DNA of 64,000 nucleotides from Bactrocera neohumeralis (lineage: Eukaryota; Arthropoda; Insecta; Diptera; Tephritidae), in assembly GCF_024586455.1 (NCBI RefSeq), contig NC_065919.1, forward strand, positions 11,259,368-11,323,367. The letters run 5' to 3'. The notes below the pieces were generated by a model. It was not told where the DNA came from. It saw nothing but the letters and a program-made list of their open reading frames with translations, and did not search any database. How positions within the stretch are numbered: position 1 is the stretch's first letter; each line of letters opens with the position of its first letter. Below, in pieces: positions 47,603 to 59,934 of the stretch. Position numbers and translations under genes: made by a program.

Positions 47603-49290
47603 ATTTATAGACTTTATTTTCAACGTGCGGAAAGTAAAAGTGTTGGCTATTTGTCAGCGGAGAAAAATACGCACAAAACTAGTTAACACCTCTTGAAGAG
47701 TGATCCCAATTAGCACCGCTTCAAAGTGTAACGTCTTCACTGATATTAGTGTCGTTAATGTGTCTCTCGAGCGATCGTTGCCAGCGAAAGTGCAATAAAA
47801 CGCAGCTGGCGTTCGGTTTAACAGAACACTTAAGTAATAAACAATAATTTCACTTTGAGACACGAAATCGCGGCCTTTCTACGAGGGCCAATATTGACAA
47901 CAACAAAACAAACAAAATAACACTGGAATGCCAGCAGCAGGAAAATTAGGTCAAGACTCAAAGCAAAACGCGTAACACACAACAAAAAATAAATTAGTAC
48001 GCATGTATTTATATAATATAGAGGTATTTATATACCATATATAGGCTTCAAGTGCTCACAACGTTCGTTAGGCGAACGCAAGAATTTATGTAAAGAAACA
48101 CACACACGTGCGGCTACTCCTATTCGAATTTTTTACTTTGAACTTTTTTTTATATATTTTTTATTATTTTTTTGTATTTTCTTAAATTTTTCCTTTCTTC
48201 GTCGGAGATTCGCGGCAGCGTACAACTTTCACGCGGTTTCGGCCACAAATGAGCTCAAACTTTGTCGGCCAAGGTGTTTTAACCAGGTTGTGTTGCCAGA
48301 AGTGCCGAGGCAAAAGTGTCCATCCATTATGTGTGCGGACGACGGCAGCAAAAGAAATGAAGAAAGCCAAAAAAGAAAAGGCAATAAAAGTGCGCGAGCA
48401 GAGAAAGCAAATTTGTATGCTGCAGTGGGGCACAATGGCACAATACATAAGCAAGAGCTTACGCATACACATGTACCTGTGTCTGTGTGACCAACAGCCT
48501 TTACCAACAAGTTAGAATTAAGCCAGAAGAGCCGAAAGTGTAGAGCACAAAAATGTTGAAAGTAAGCAAAGAATGGCTAGGCGCAAGCAGGCATACATAT
48601 GTAGGAGTGTATGTGCGTGCATATACATATTTACGCATGCCTGTATAGTATATGGTATGGCTGTTTGACCACTTTTGTACCAAAACAACAAAAAAAAATA
48701 TTAATAAAACCTTCAGCCGAACCATATCATAGCTGAGCGCATCTTTGGGCACAACAATGACAGCGGCAGCGGTGTTGGTTAAAAAAGCTCAAAAAATGTC
48801 TGCAGCAGCACACAAATAACAACAACGCATGCGATTCTTAACTTGTATGCACAATTTACCTTTTATGCCACGTCTCTGCCTCCCAGGTTCTCTCGGTGCA
48901 TAAAGTTGGAAATGTAAAAATGTTTGCATAAAAAGCACATATTTATGCTTACATACATATGTACATGCAGAGGCGCAAACCCATTAACTTGGTTCGCGAC
49001 AAAGACCCATGGAATGGGAGTTCCCTCTCAGCATTCATGCTATAATAATTAAGCGTATGTTATGGCAACAAAAAATACATATATGTATGTATAAGCAGTG
49101 ATGTCAACAGAACATTAAAATAATAACTACAAGTACAAAATTCGTTATACCGTCAGTGGTAGTACTTTGACAGCATTACTGCTTGCATTTTCTTACTTAG
49201 TTAAAGTATGGAAGGATATTTTAAATATAAACATAAAAAAGGTAACTTCGGCACACACAAAGAAGCTATGTTTTGATGAAAGGATATAAA
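47603..49290. other. Region upstream of gene E, nothing supported
   Basis: It should contain the gene E promoter, but no clear TATA or initiator is seen near 47603-47680. Overlapping open frames on both strands at 48180-48515 have no domain, and the AT-rich rest has CATA microsatellites. Confidence 0.45.
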
Positions 49291-50125
49291 ACTATCATTA
49301 ATTTGATTTAGAATAACAGAAGTTTTCCACATAAGAACTTGATTTTGACGATCAGTTTATATGGCAGCTATATGCTATAATTATCCAATCTGTTCAATTT
49401 GTTCAGAGATTATAGTGTGGGCTTAGAGAATAATCTGTACCAAATTTCATGAAGATATCTCGTCATATAAAAAAGTTTTCCATACAGAAACTTAATTTTA
49501 ATCGATCAATTTATATGACAGCTATATGCTATAGTGATCCAATCTGATCAATTTATTCAAAGATCATAGAGTTAGTATGAGGTATATTCAGTGCAAAATT
49601 TCGTGAAGATATCTCATCAAATAAAAAAGTTTTCCATATAAGGACTTGATTTTGATCGCTTAGTTTGTATGACAGCTATATGCTACAGTGACCGGATCTA
49701 AACAATTTCTTCGAAGATTTTAGTATTGCGTTAAAGAATAATATGTGCCAAATTTCGTGAAGATATCTCGTCATGTAAAAAAGTTTTCCATACTGAAACA
49801 TGATTTTCATCGATCAGTTTATGTGACAGCTATAAGCTATAGTGATCCAATTTGATCAATTTATTCAAAATTGTAGAGTTAGTATGAGGTATATTCAGTG
49901 CCAAATTTCGTGAAGATATCTCATCAAAAAAAAAAATTTCCATACAAGGACTTGGTTTTGATCGTTCAGTTTGTACGGCAGCTATACGCTATAGTGGTCC
50001 GATGTCGGAGGTTCTGACAAGTAAGCAGCCTCTTGGGTAGAAAAGGCTGTGTGCAAAGTTTCAGATCGTTATCTCAAAAACTGAGTGACTAGTTCGCCCA
50101 TATAAGGCCAGACGGACGTGGCTAA
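49290..50125 (+). repeat. T-family repeat with five tandem units of about 154 bp
   Basis: The anchor 'agctatatgctata' (or a near match) starts at 49366, 49520, 49674, 49828 and 49980: spacings 154, 154, 154, 152. Each unit runs from 'ttttccataca.gaacttg' to 'gaagatatctcgtca'. The last unit goes into 'agcagcctcttgggtagaaaagg', the unique family end. It has no coding content. Confidence 0.8.
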
Positions 50126-50503
50126 TTTGATTTTTTTATATGATCTTTCAGCGTTTTTATAAAAAATAATAATTATATGCTTTCAATTTTGAGTTTAAAA
50201 GCAGGATTAAAGTAGTTTTTTTTTAGCTTATTTCGTGAATACCAAGGTCCTTCTTAGAGTTGCGCAAATAAAGCACTCTTGATAAGGAACTTGTGAGTTT
50301 GATTTGAGTAAGTTGTCAAGTACGTTCTTCTTTACCAATATTATTGGTAAGGCGCAACAGCCAATCTAGTTGAAAAATGTTGAGATAATTTTCTAAAATT
50401 CCAAATATACACTCGAAACTAGTCACTTGCGCTCAATGAGATCTGGGTAAAGTTTTCGCATCATTTCCTAATAAGCAAAAGGTAAATGTATTAATAAACC
50501 TAC

Positions 50504-50552
50504 CCAAATATACCAGCAATAAAGTGCAGAGCGTTTTACGGTATAAATTCAT
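50504..50552 (-). other. Possible orphan signal-peptide exon
   Basis: The minus strand has ATG at 50552 and 16 codons (MNLYRKTLCTLLLVYL) before a usable donor (gtaggt), leaving phase 1. The peptide looks like a secretion signal. No partner exon was found except gene E exon 2 far downstream or a short frame after an acceptor near 50470. Weak. Confidence 0.15.
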
Positions 50553-51429
50553 GTTTTGCATATACATGTATGTATGTATGTCCCACAGTAGTAATTTTAA
50601 TGACGGTCTTCGTGTTGACTGCTTTGCACATGAATTCAATGTCACTCGTTGTGGCAGGGCACTTACCTTTCGTCGCTTTCTTCCGCAGCCCTGCCACTGC
50701 CACTGCCCCCAATGCGGTCATAATTACCTTTGCAAATACAGAAATAGTAATAACCTTACCCAAGTACACCTCTACTTGCATATCTACACACAAGTGCTTG
50801 GCTGTAGCTAAATGACCTTTACACAAATCGGCTACATGCAAGACACACGCGATTAATTTCACACGAAGAAGTCATGCAACTCAGGCCTTACTTTAATAAG
50901 CAGCGAAGATTAGTACTTTAAGAATCTTTAAAAATTTGAAATTAAAGAATTATTTTCTTTTAATGTTAAACAAGCGTTTTCAGCAATCACATACACATAT
51001 GCTCAAATGGATTTGTGTGAGTGTGCTTTCTTTACAATTGAAAATATGCAACTTTGGTTACAATGAACTTGAAATTGTTATTGCTATTGTTATTGTTACA
51101 TTTGTCATAAACATTTACGTGCAAATAATTTATTTACCATTTTGCAACTCAGTTTGACGCTGCCACATGTCAATGTACTCTTAATTGTGACATTTTGTAT
51201 AAGATATTACAAATTGTCTCTTGAAAAGTAAATACAAAAGGTAATTGTTCGAAAATTCCAAAGTTATGTTGGCGTTTGTATTGCATATTTAATAACATAT
51301 TTATGTACATACCTAACTTGCTGCCTAATTGAATGGCCACTACTGTGCTTTGTGTGATTTAAAATTTGTTGCCTACATTTAGGCTGCAATACTGATTCTA
51401 CAGTAGGGGTTAAAGTAAATGTTTTAATA

Positions 51430-52300
51430 ATATATATTATATATATTAATGCATATTGCCACGGATTCAGTTTGGGGAACAAGAAAAAATCTCCGAAATC
51501 CTACCAAATCTGTTGAATACGCTGGTTGATTGCTGGTATTCATTGCGTTTTCGGCTTTAAATTCGGTCACAATCGTGGCTCGATCCAATGGTGCATTACC
51601 ATCGTGTAAAATCCATAAATTGTTCTTCCACAATTCCGCCCGTTTTCGACAGATGCTCTCACGCAAATGCCTCAATACGACCAAATTGAGCTCCTTATTG
51701 ACCGTCAGTCCCTCCGGCACAAATTCATGATGCACCAAATCACGAATATCGAAAAAAAAAACAATGAGCATCACCTTGATTTTTGAGCAGTTTGGCGTGG
51801 ATTTTTGGTTTTAGCTCGTTTTTTCCCTCCATTCCGATGATTGTTGTCTTCTTTGCATGCCAAATTCATAAACCCCTTCTCATTGGCATTTATAATGCTC
51901 TCCATTTATGTGGGATCGGAATTCGCACGTTCAAGCATGTCCAAAGAAACCTGTTTACGTTAATCTACTTGAAAAAAATTCAGTTTTATCGGAACGAGTC
52001 GAGCAGGAACGCGTTTCATACCCAAAATATCCACCAAAATCATTTGAATGGACTCGCGAGAGATGTCGACTCTCTTGCTATCTTTCTAACACTTGTTTGA
52101 CGATTTTAAAGCACCACAACCTTCACTTTTTTCATATTTTCATCAAATGAAGAGGTCAAAGGGCGTCCAGAACGAGGTATGTCCTCAACGACCTCTCGAC
52201 CGCCTTTAAAAGCTTTGTATCACTCGTAGGCTTGTGTTTTTAATTACCGTAAGCTTTTTCTATGGTAAAATTCGCAACTATTCCGCATTCGATTCATTTA
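51430..52300 (-). mobile_element. mariner (mauritiana-like), broken
   Basis: The minus strand reads 'EVVEDIPRSGRPLTSSFDEN' (near 52190-52130) and 'VHHEFVPEGLTVNKELNLVV', 'LWILHDGNAPLDRATIVTEF' and 'NQPAYSTDLVGF' (51774-51430). Catalytic Asp 1 lies in a deleted stretch. The third motif is damaged (AYSTDLVG instead of the usual PYSPDLAP). Frameshifts occur around 51790-52080. Confidence 0.7.
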
Positions 52301-52309
52301 TCGATCATC

Positions 52310-53215
52310 TCTTCCTTTAACGTAAATTGCTTCCTAGTGAGACTTCTGATGAGATCTGAAAACAGGAAATAGTCGCTGGGGGCCAGATCTGGAGTATGCG
52401 GTGAATGTAGTAGCGATTCAAAGTCCATTGCATGGATTTTGTCATCGTTTTCACTGACTTGTGATACGTTGCCTTGTCTTGGTGAAACAGCACATACTTT
52501 TTCTTGTAATACGGCTGTTTTTCGGCAATTTCGTTATTCAAGCGACCCAATAATGCTACGTTAAAGGCCCAGTTTATAGTTTTTCCTTTTTCAAGATAGT
52601 CAATAAAAGTTATTCCAAGTACATGCGAAAATATAGACTAAGTACATAACCATGCCAGCCGACCGTTGCGTTTTTTGACGCTTTGGAGCGGGTTCATCGT
52701 GTGTGTAGTCCACTCGAATGAATGTCGATTGGTCTTCGGAGGGAAATGACGGAACCATGTTTCATCCATTATCACATATCGAAGCAAAAGCTCGGATTTA
52801 TTATGCTTGAACATCTGCAAACATTGCACCTAATCATCCACTCGTCGTTGCTTTTGGTCAAAAGTGACATCCACTTTACACAGAGATTTTCAAACTCAAA
52901 TATTCGTGAATGACAGGATGTACACATTCAGTTGATATCTATAAAGTCCCTGGTTTCTCGAACCACTTCACTTTACTATCATTCAAAATAAGTTTGTTGA
53001 CTTTTTTGAGGTTTTCATCGGTAACAACTTCCTTTGGGTATTTATCAACTGTATTTTTCCCTTCAAAAAGCAAACTTTTATTAATTTATCTTTTTATCCA
53101 CTTTTTCCACAATAACAAGAGTTGCTTGACTCCAAATCTTATAATTCACAAACTAATAATCCGACAGCTGCCAAATTTATACACACGCCTTTTGAAGGTT
53201 AGCGTTTACTAAAAA
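52310..53215 (-). mobile_element. Second mariner (cecropia-like), broken, abutting the first
   Basis: The minus strand reads 'KEVVTDENLKKVNKLILND' (about 53040-52985), 'QMFKHNKSELLLRYVIMDET' (52829-52760, catalytic Asp in MDETW), and 'KKKYVLFHQDKATYHKSVKT' (52500-52440, where HQDN is changed to HQDK). The order is colinear with a full transposase, but stops and shifts break it. It belongs to a different mariner subgroup from its neighbour at 51430-52300. Confidence 0.7.
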
Positions 53216-53925
53216 TCATACGGATTTAATTCTAGCAGCGCCATCTATGTATCAGCCCGAGGACTTTTCTCTTGACCTGTTATGTCTAGCAGCTACTAGC
53301 TTGTGAAGTAAGTTAAGTTGTAAGTTGAATTGTATTCATTGTAATATATCTGTAATTGACCACTGTAATTTTTTATTGAACTTTTTATTTTTATGTATCA
53401 CTGCACTTTCTGGCAGGACCAGCTCGCTATCTGATATTATTAAATCACTTGAAATGTTGCGACGGCTCCCACAGTCACATAAGATTGCCAAATATTTACG
53501 CATCTTATTCGCTTCAGCAAGGTCAATGTTATTGTAAGTGAAAAAAAAATTTATTTGCGGTCCGGTTTTATGTGAACTTAATTTATTCATTACATTACAT
53601 ATTACAGCACTCCCATTTGAGTGTTGGACATCGGTGATTTCATTTTGTAAACAACATTTTAAGACAATATTCACCCTGTCCATTCTCACTTGTATTTTTC
53701 CTGTGATAAGTGATGCTGTTAATAAGGATTAAAATAAAAGTTGAATGAGTAAATGAAGGCAATTATGTCATGGTAATGACGAACAGTGGAAAATTACAAT
53801 GAACTGTGTTCCTTTAACTTCTTAATGCCGTTACTATTTCATATATTTTATATGTGAAAAGTAGAATGACTTCGGCAAAAGTCGATGAGAAAGATTTTGC
53901 TGCAGGAAATTGCAGTTCATAATAA

Positions 53926-55020
53926 CGGGTGATCCAAGTAGAGGTACTTTTTTCAATAATCTCTTTTTGATAGTCGTCTCAAGTTGTCATCTGATTTTCG
54001 TTCAGTATTGTTTGGCATTTCATCATGGAGGTACGCCCGAATAAACTTTACAAATATTTCAACTTTATTACGAAAATTCAAGTTCTGTAAAAAAGTGTTT
54101 AGCGGGCTTCGCTCAACTTATGGTCGACATAATTGGCCTACTGCGCATACTATACGCAACACCATCACCCATCTTGAAACCCAGCTTTCATTATTGGATA
54201 ATATTAGACCGAATGTACCACGTCCAGTACGCAGTGAAGAAAATATAGCAGCCGTAGTCGGCGCCGTTCGCAGCAACTCGGACCCACGTATGGAACGACT
54301 TGGCTCATTTTACGTCGAAATCTTAAATTGCAAGCGTACAAAATACAGCTTGTGCAAGAGCTGAAACCGCTTGACCTTCCCAAGCGACATCGCTTCGGTC
54401 TATGGACTCTTTAAAAGTTCCGAGAAGATCCGACGTTCTCCAAATCAGCGATGAGACCCATTTTCGGCTTAATGTGTATGTAAACAAGCAAAATTGCCGC
54501 CTTTGGGACGAATAGCAATCTGAAGAAATTAAACAGCTGCCATTTCATTAAGAAAAAACAACGGTTTAGTGTGGTTTGTGGGCCGGTGGAGTCATCGGTC
54601 CATATTTCTTCAAAAAATGATGCCGGTGAGAACGTAACCGTCAATGGCGGTCGTTATCGCGCCATGATAACCGACTATGCCTGACATTGATGCTCGTGAT
54701 CTCGGCGACATTTGGTTTCAACAAGACAGCGCCACTTATCAATATCGCATCAGTCAAAGGATTTATTGAGAGAACACTTCGGTAGACCAGATAATTTTAT
54801 GTTTTGGGCCGGTCGATTGACAACCAAGATCGTATGATTTCACACCGTTAGACTTTCTCCTGTGGCGATATATAAAGTCTAAATTCTATGCGGACAATCC
54901 TGCTTCGATTCAGGCTTTGGAGAAAAACATCACGCGTGTTATTCGCCAATTAGCAGTCGAAATGCTGGAACGAGTCATCGAAAATTGAACTCAACGGATG
55001 GACAATCTTGAGATATAACA
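53926..55020 (+). mobile_element. mariner-like transposon, longest copy, broken
   Basis: The 5' terminal repeat cgggtgatccaagtagaggt starts at 53926. The N-terminus is open at 53984-54364 ('YGRHNWPTAHTIRNTITHLE', 'VPRPVRSEENIAAV'), and the catalytic part is frameshifted (IWFQQD near 54708, FGPVD near 54805). The 3' terminal repeat is lost where the RTE-like fragment begins at 55020. Same family as 10325, 14174 and 43105. Confidence 0.75.
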
Positions 55021-55480
55021 ATAAAGTGGTCAGCGCTGCCTTTTCCGGCTTAGAAACCTATAAAAAAATGGAAAGATATTGGTTTTATAGCAAAGAAAGG
55101 CGAGATAACGTATTTGGAGGTCACTAACAAAGAAACAAAGTTTGTTTATATCGGAATCAGCATACATTTCACCAACAATCAAAACCTGGAAATCAGGCGC
55201 AGAATAACTCTTGCCAACAGGTGATACTATAGGATCGGTAAGCAATTAAGAAGTAGATCCCTCGCTCGACGAACGAAAATTACGCATTGGAGCCATCCGT
55301 ATGAGCATTGAGTACCGATGAAGATGGAACCATAAACTGTATGAGTTCTACGAGATGGATGTAGTTAAGTTCATAAAAATCCAACGGGCATGTCGTGCGC
55401 TTGGATGAAGATGTTCTGGCGAAAATCTCTTTCATTTCGAGACAAATGGGTAGGCAATGGAAGCTTGTGCACATATTTTC
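55021..55480 (+). mobile_element. RTE-like LINE fragment, heavily decayed
   Basis: It reads 'TKFVYIGISIHFTNNQNLEI' with 'RRRITLANR' (about 55135-55215), and later 'GHVVRLDEDVLA' near 55385-55420. Spacing is shortened relative to the copy at 19970. It starts directly at the broken 3' end of the mariner. Confidence 0.55.
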
Positions 55481-55589
55481 TCGGGGTAGCATCTTCAATG
55501 TATCTAATGGACTGGCCAAGTGCATGGGGATCGGATTGCACTTGGGATGTATATTTCCTGTGACCTAGAGGCAACTGGCGAAGTTTCAC

Positions 55590-55805
55590 CAAGCTCAAAA
55601 GACCGCTCCGGGGACACCGTTTTTATACGATAGAGGAGATTCAAGCCGCAGCGAAGACGGAACTGAAGGCCATCCCGGAAAGTGACTACAACCAGTGTTT
55701 CGAAGATTGGAAAATCCGTTGGCATAAGTGCATTGCATCGGGAGGGGATGAAATTGATTTGGAAGAATAAATAAAGAATTTTCAAAATAAATACAATGTC
55801 ACCTT
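55590..55805 (+). mobile_element. mariner transposase C-terminal fragment
   Basis: An open frame from about 55600 to the stop at 55770 reads 'IEEIQAAAKTELKAIPESDY' then 'CFEDWKIRWHKCIASGGD', the C-terminal signature of insect mariner transposases. It is followed by a short AT-rich end with 'gggcacagtag'. It is different from the other mariner families in the window. Confidence 0.65.
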
Positions 55806-56638
55806 ATTTTTTGGGCACAGTAGTATATCCATTAACCTTGTGACCTAACTAATAGCAATTAAGATTTTACAAATTTCTCCAACGCGTTTTGCTTTCAAAC
55901 CACCGAATACACTTGATGTACAACCAATTTAGCATGTCGTTAAATATGATAATGAGGGTATACTCATAACGACTCCACATTAACGACTTTAGTCTGAATA
56001 CACCTAATGGTTTCGTTCTTGCAATTAATATTGTGCCCCTGTGATTATCTCTGTATTTATTTTATGTCATTCAAACTGTGTTTTTTTCTCATTTAAATCT
56101 GTTGTTGAACATTTTTTACGATTACCTTGTGCAGTTGTAAGGAACCGAACGCGAATGGCATGAAAATGAGAATGAGTCTGCGAGTCAAAGTACATGCGCT
56201 TGAAAAGAGGCAGACAAAAAAGTCATTTCGTATAATAGCAATCGGTCGCAATTGTTTGTCAAAGTATTTTGTTAATAATACCGATAAACACATAAAGATA
56301 TAAAGATATAATAGGCAGACATGTTTGTATATACATATGTATGTGTATATCTGCATATATTCTAAAGTTCTCTCGGAGATGGATGAGCTGGGCACGTGTT
56401 GCTATTGTAGGTATATAGAACGCGATGAATGGAGTTGAATACTTAGAACACAAGCAGTTTGAAGTTTAAGTTGTTGAAGTGTCGCATGTTGAGTAACGTG
56501 GAAAAGCTCTTACAAAGCTGTAATTGTCATATCGATTACTTCTAGGTAATTGTTATTCTGGAAGCGTATATATTTGCGGCACTTTTGAACTCTATTTTAT
56601 CTCGATTGCTGTTTGATTGAATTATTGTTTACATATTC

Positions 56639-56902
56639 GCACTTAAAATGCAAAATAACATAACATCACTTTTCATAAGTTTACAGGCGAAGGAAAAACG
56701 ATATAATGAAACCACTCGTATTGAAAGAAAATTTGGGTTTTGGTTATAAAGTGGTTACATATTGGTTATATTTTCGTTCTATCTGAGAGCGGAAGCTTGA
56801 AATTTTACGGTAATACATTTATAATATGCTGTCATGAATCGTAAGCGATTAAAACTCAATTTTTATTTTTTTGATGATACGTGGTTTTGCATTTCAGGTG
56901 AC
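56639..56902. mobile_element. Single-unit copy of the TIR/tandem element
   Basis: The termini 'gcacttaaaatgcaaaataac' and 'ggttttgcatttcaggtgac' match the TIRs of 1284-2366. Read as reverse complement, the whole 264 bp is colinear with the larger element: left arm, one diverged 'aagcttccgctctcagat..' unit, 'gagtggtttcattatatcg', right arm. It has one unit where the other copy has seven. Confidence 0.75.
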
Positions 56903-57244
56903 AATATGCTGAAGATGAGAACAAAAAATAATGGGATAATTGAAATTAATTTCTGGTTTATGAACCAATATGAGCAATAAATGAACAAATTTATTTATTT
57001 GCAATTAGAGGAAGTGAACTTTGGAAATCAATAAGCCTAGTAATATAAAGGCTTTACAAATATGATAATTGCTCTTTAATCTCTGGAAGCTCAAGCTCCT
57101 TTCCTTCTTAATAAATTTTTTTTTTTATTTGTGAAGACTTCCTAAAATATTTATTTATCTGTCATATTTAATTTGCTAATCTTTTTTCTGACACATAACC
57201 AGTTGTTTTCGATCAACGGTCTTACTGCTAATGGGTGTTTTATT

Positions 57245-58130
57245 AGATGTGTAGTATTCAATGCCTGCTCAACATCGCATATACGATTTTACCGCGCGTA
57301 TTCAGTGAAAAATTAAAGCCCACCATTAACAAACTGATTGGGCCTTATCAGTGTATTTTTAGGTCTAGAAAATCAAACGGTTTATGCCTTACACGCCAAA
57401 TCTTGGAAAAGATCCGTGAAAAGAGGATGGACACACACCACCTCTTCGTCGATTTCAAAGCTGCTTTTGAAAGTACCGCTGTGCCAGAATTTGGTATATC
57501 CGTAAAACTAATATGGCTCTGTAAACTGAAGTTGAGCAATACCAAAAGCTCCGTCGTGATCGGGGCCGAGCCGTTCAATACAAAACGAGGTTACAAACAA
57601 GGTAACTCCCTTTCGTTGATAGTCATAACTTCGAAATCGTAGATAATTTCGGCTATCTTGGAACCAGTATCAACACCAACAACAATGTCAGCCTCGAAAT
57701 CCAACGCAGAATAACTCTTGCCAACAGGTGCTACCATGGACTGAGTAGGCAATTGAGAAGTAAAGTTCTCTCCTCGACGAACGAAGACTAAACCCTATAA
57801 GTCACTCGTTATTCCCGAAAGATTTATGGTTCTTTGCGCATTGGCTTCGGCGAATATCGCATTCGATGTATCGATGAGCTGTATGAGATTGACATAGTTC
57901 AGTGAATTAAAAGACAGCAGCTGCGCTGACTAGATCATGTCGTCCGAATGGACGAAAAACTCCAGCTCTGAAAGTATTCGACGCAGTATCCGCCGACGGA
58001 AGGAGAGCAAGAGGAAGACCTCCACTTCGTTGGAAAGACCAACACAGCAAAAAGGAAGAACGACTGGCGTGCTACCGTAAACACGGCTATAGGCGCGTAA
58101 GCGGTGTCTACGCCAAATAAGAAGTGTTTA
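57245..58130 (+). mobile_element. RTE-like LINE, internally deleted
   Basis: An RT segment at 57247-57642 reads 'LLNIAYTILPRVFSEKLKPT', 'HHLFVDFKAAFEST' and 'GYKQGNSLS'. It then joins directly to the 'ITSKS..DNFGYLGTSINTNN' region, skipping the YADD motif, and ends with the C-terminal part near 57920-58100 and an 'aagaag' tail. One later frame is shortened. Confidence 0.7.
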
Positions 58131-58144
58131 ATGGGGCAAAACAT

Positions 58145-58545
58145 TTTGGAAGTTGTTATTTTTGTCAGCTGGTCCTCGATTTATACTCAGTTTTGTTCGC
58201 CATTTCATAATGAATAGATTTACTTCAGAACAACGTTTTCCGTCCACATAATCGCTCTGCAAAGTCGGTAATTCGAGCAGTCATGGATCGTGCGAAGCCG
58301 CATTTAGTCTAGAGTGTAATGCGCACCGAACACGCTATTGCTGCTGAGCTGGAGTTGTACTTTGGAGCTTTAGAGTAGCATATCGAATAAGACCCGATTA
58401 AGGCCATCCGTCATCGCGTCCAACAATTGGAGTTTTGTCTATACACTTTATGGAAAATTTAGCGGAAGTTTCCTGGTTTGCGGGCTTACTAAATTCAACT
58501 CGTACAAGAATTGAAGCCGAAAGAGCATCTAGAATGTTTTTAATT
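58145..58545 (+). mobile_element. mariner N-terminal fragment
   Basis: The plus strand reads 'RTEHAIAAELE' and 'IKAIRHRVQQLEF' (about 58322-58435), then 'LRAY.IQLVQELKPKEH' (58478-58535), the DNA-binding half of the 53926-type transposase. The catalytic half is absent. Confidence 0.55.
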
Positions 58546-59059
58546 TCAATTAAATTTTCGGATCTACCGCCAACTTGCGAAGTGTGAGCCTCAATAATGT
58601 TTGAAATATAGAAGTCAACTTGATGTTCGAAACGCTTAAGCACTTAACGACTTTAATTTGGAAGGGTGGCACTAAACAAGTAACTGCGCGGTATGCTGCA
58701 TGTCAATGTTCAGAAAGTTCCACTTTAATGAGTGTCAAAAACCTTGAAGTACATATTATTGTATGGAATGAATCGCGTGCGTATTGTTCAGCCTTTACAA
58801 AAGCTTTTCGAAAAACTAAACCCCTCGGCGAGATGCTGCAGTTGTAATAAACAACAATATGCTAACCGGAAGTCTTTAATGCTTTCAGCGAATTCTCTTA
58901 TTTATGTAATAGCACAAATGTTTGTACATACAAATCTATGTCACCCATTTGTTCTGATTTACGAAATGGGTCATGTACATTTTTTCTTAATCCAAAGCGG
59001 AAACATATTAAGTGTGAGTGAATATTTTGAAAAAGAAATGTTGTACCAACTTCGTGCCA

Positions 59060-59090
59060 AACTTAATATACGCTGTTCAGGGTATAAAAA
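59060..59090. repeat. T-family terminal remnant
   Basis: 'cgtgccaaacttaatatacg' and the hairpin around 'ctgttcagggtataaa' are the conserved end of the T family, here with little of the body attached. Confidence 0.5.
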
Positions 59091-59934
59091 TAAGAAAAAG
59101 GCAATGAAACGAAAACAGAAACAGAAACGGAAAGCGCATCAAAGCAGACGACTTTGGCACAGAAACTTTGTTGGGCACAAAACAATGATAAATCTAAAGG
59201 TTTTCGAAGCCGCAAATGCATGTGTGTGTGTGAACTTGTGTGTTCTCAAATAGTTTGCTTCTAGGTTTAGTTAGTACGTGAATACGTTATTTGTTGCTTC
59301 ACTGCTTGGTATGACTTAATACCTTCTTACCCTATAATAAAACTAGCGTTGTCTTTACGTTGTTAGTTTAAGCAACCGTTGTCTTTTGAGCTCAACAAGT
59401 TGAATTTGGTAATGCGTCAGTAGACCATTTCAGCATTAGTGGACTGCGTACTATATAGGCGCATGCTGATATGATATGAGTTGCCATTGCTTAACGTATT
59501 TATGTAAATACAAAACTTCAATGCAGCAAAATTCTGTTTTATTGTGATTGATTTTCTTATTCTGTTTATAATTTAAAATTTATGCAAATTTATTTATTTA
59601 AAGGTTATATTGTGGTTTCAATAATTCATCGTATTTATGTTCTTACATATGAGTAATATATATACATATATCCGCAGTTTTCTCACAGTTCTGTTTAGTT
59701 AATAATATAAATTATATACAACTTTATTTATATATGCCGACCTTTGTATGTGTTGTAAAGTAAAGCTTTCCAAGTGACCACTTGAATGGCTGCATTCATG
59801 TCGCAGCGGATATCCTTGAGATACTCATATTTGCTTAGTACAGCCGTACGCCATGAAATAGGTACATATGTATTTAATGATCATCAAGTTGATATTAGTA
59901 TTTTTGATTAATAAAGAATAGAGGTAGCAACATT

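Noticed and set aside
48182..48515. Overlapping open frames on both strands upstream of gene E
   Set aside because: No signal of a domain, splice sites or start context, and both strands are open to similar lengths, as expected of chance in a GC-richer patch.
50536..50862. 108-residue minus-strand frame with two Cys
   Set aside because: No family recognised; the competing frame on the plus strand (50570-50815) is equally open, and the sequence ends in a TATG microsatellite.
58732..59253. 173-residue open frame, the longest in its region
   Set aside because: It runs through the conserved T-repeat end at 59060-59090 and ends in lysine/arginine-rich low complexity, with no domain or splice partners.
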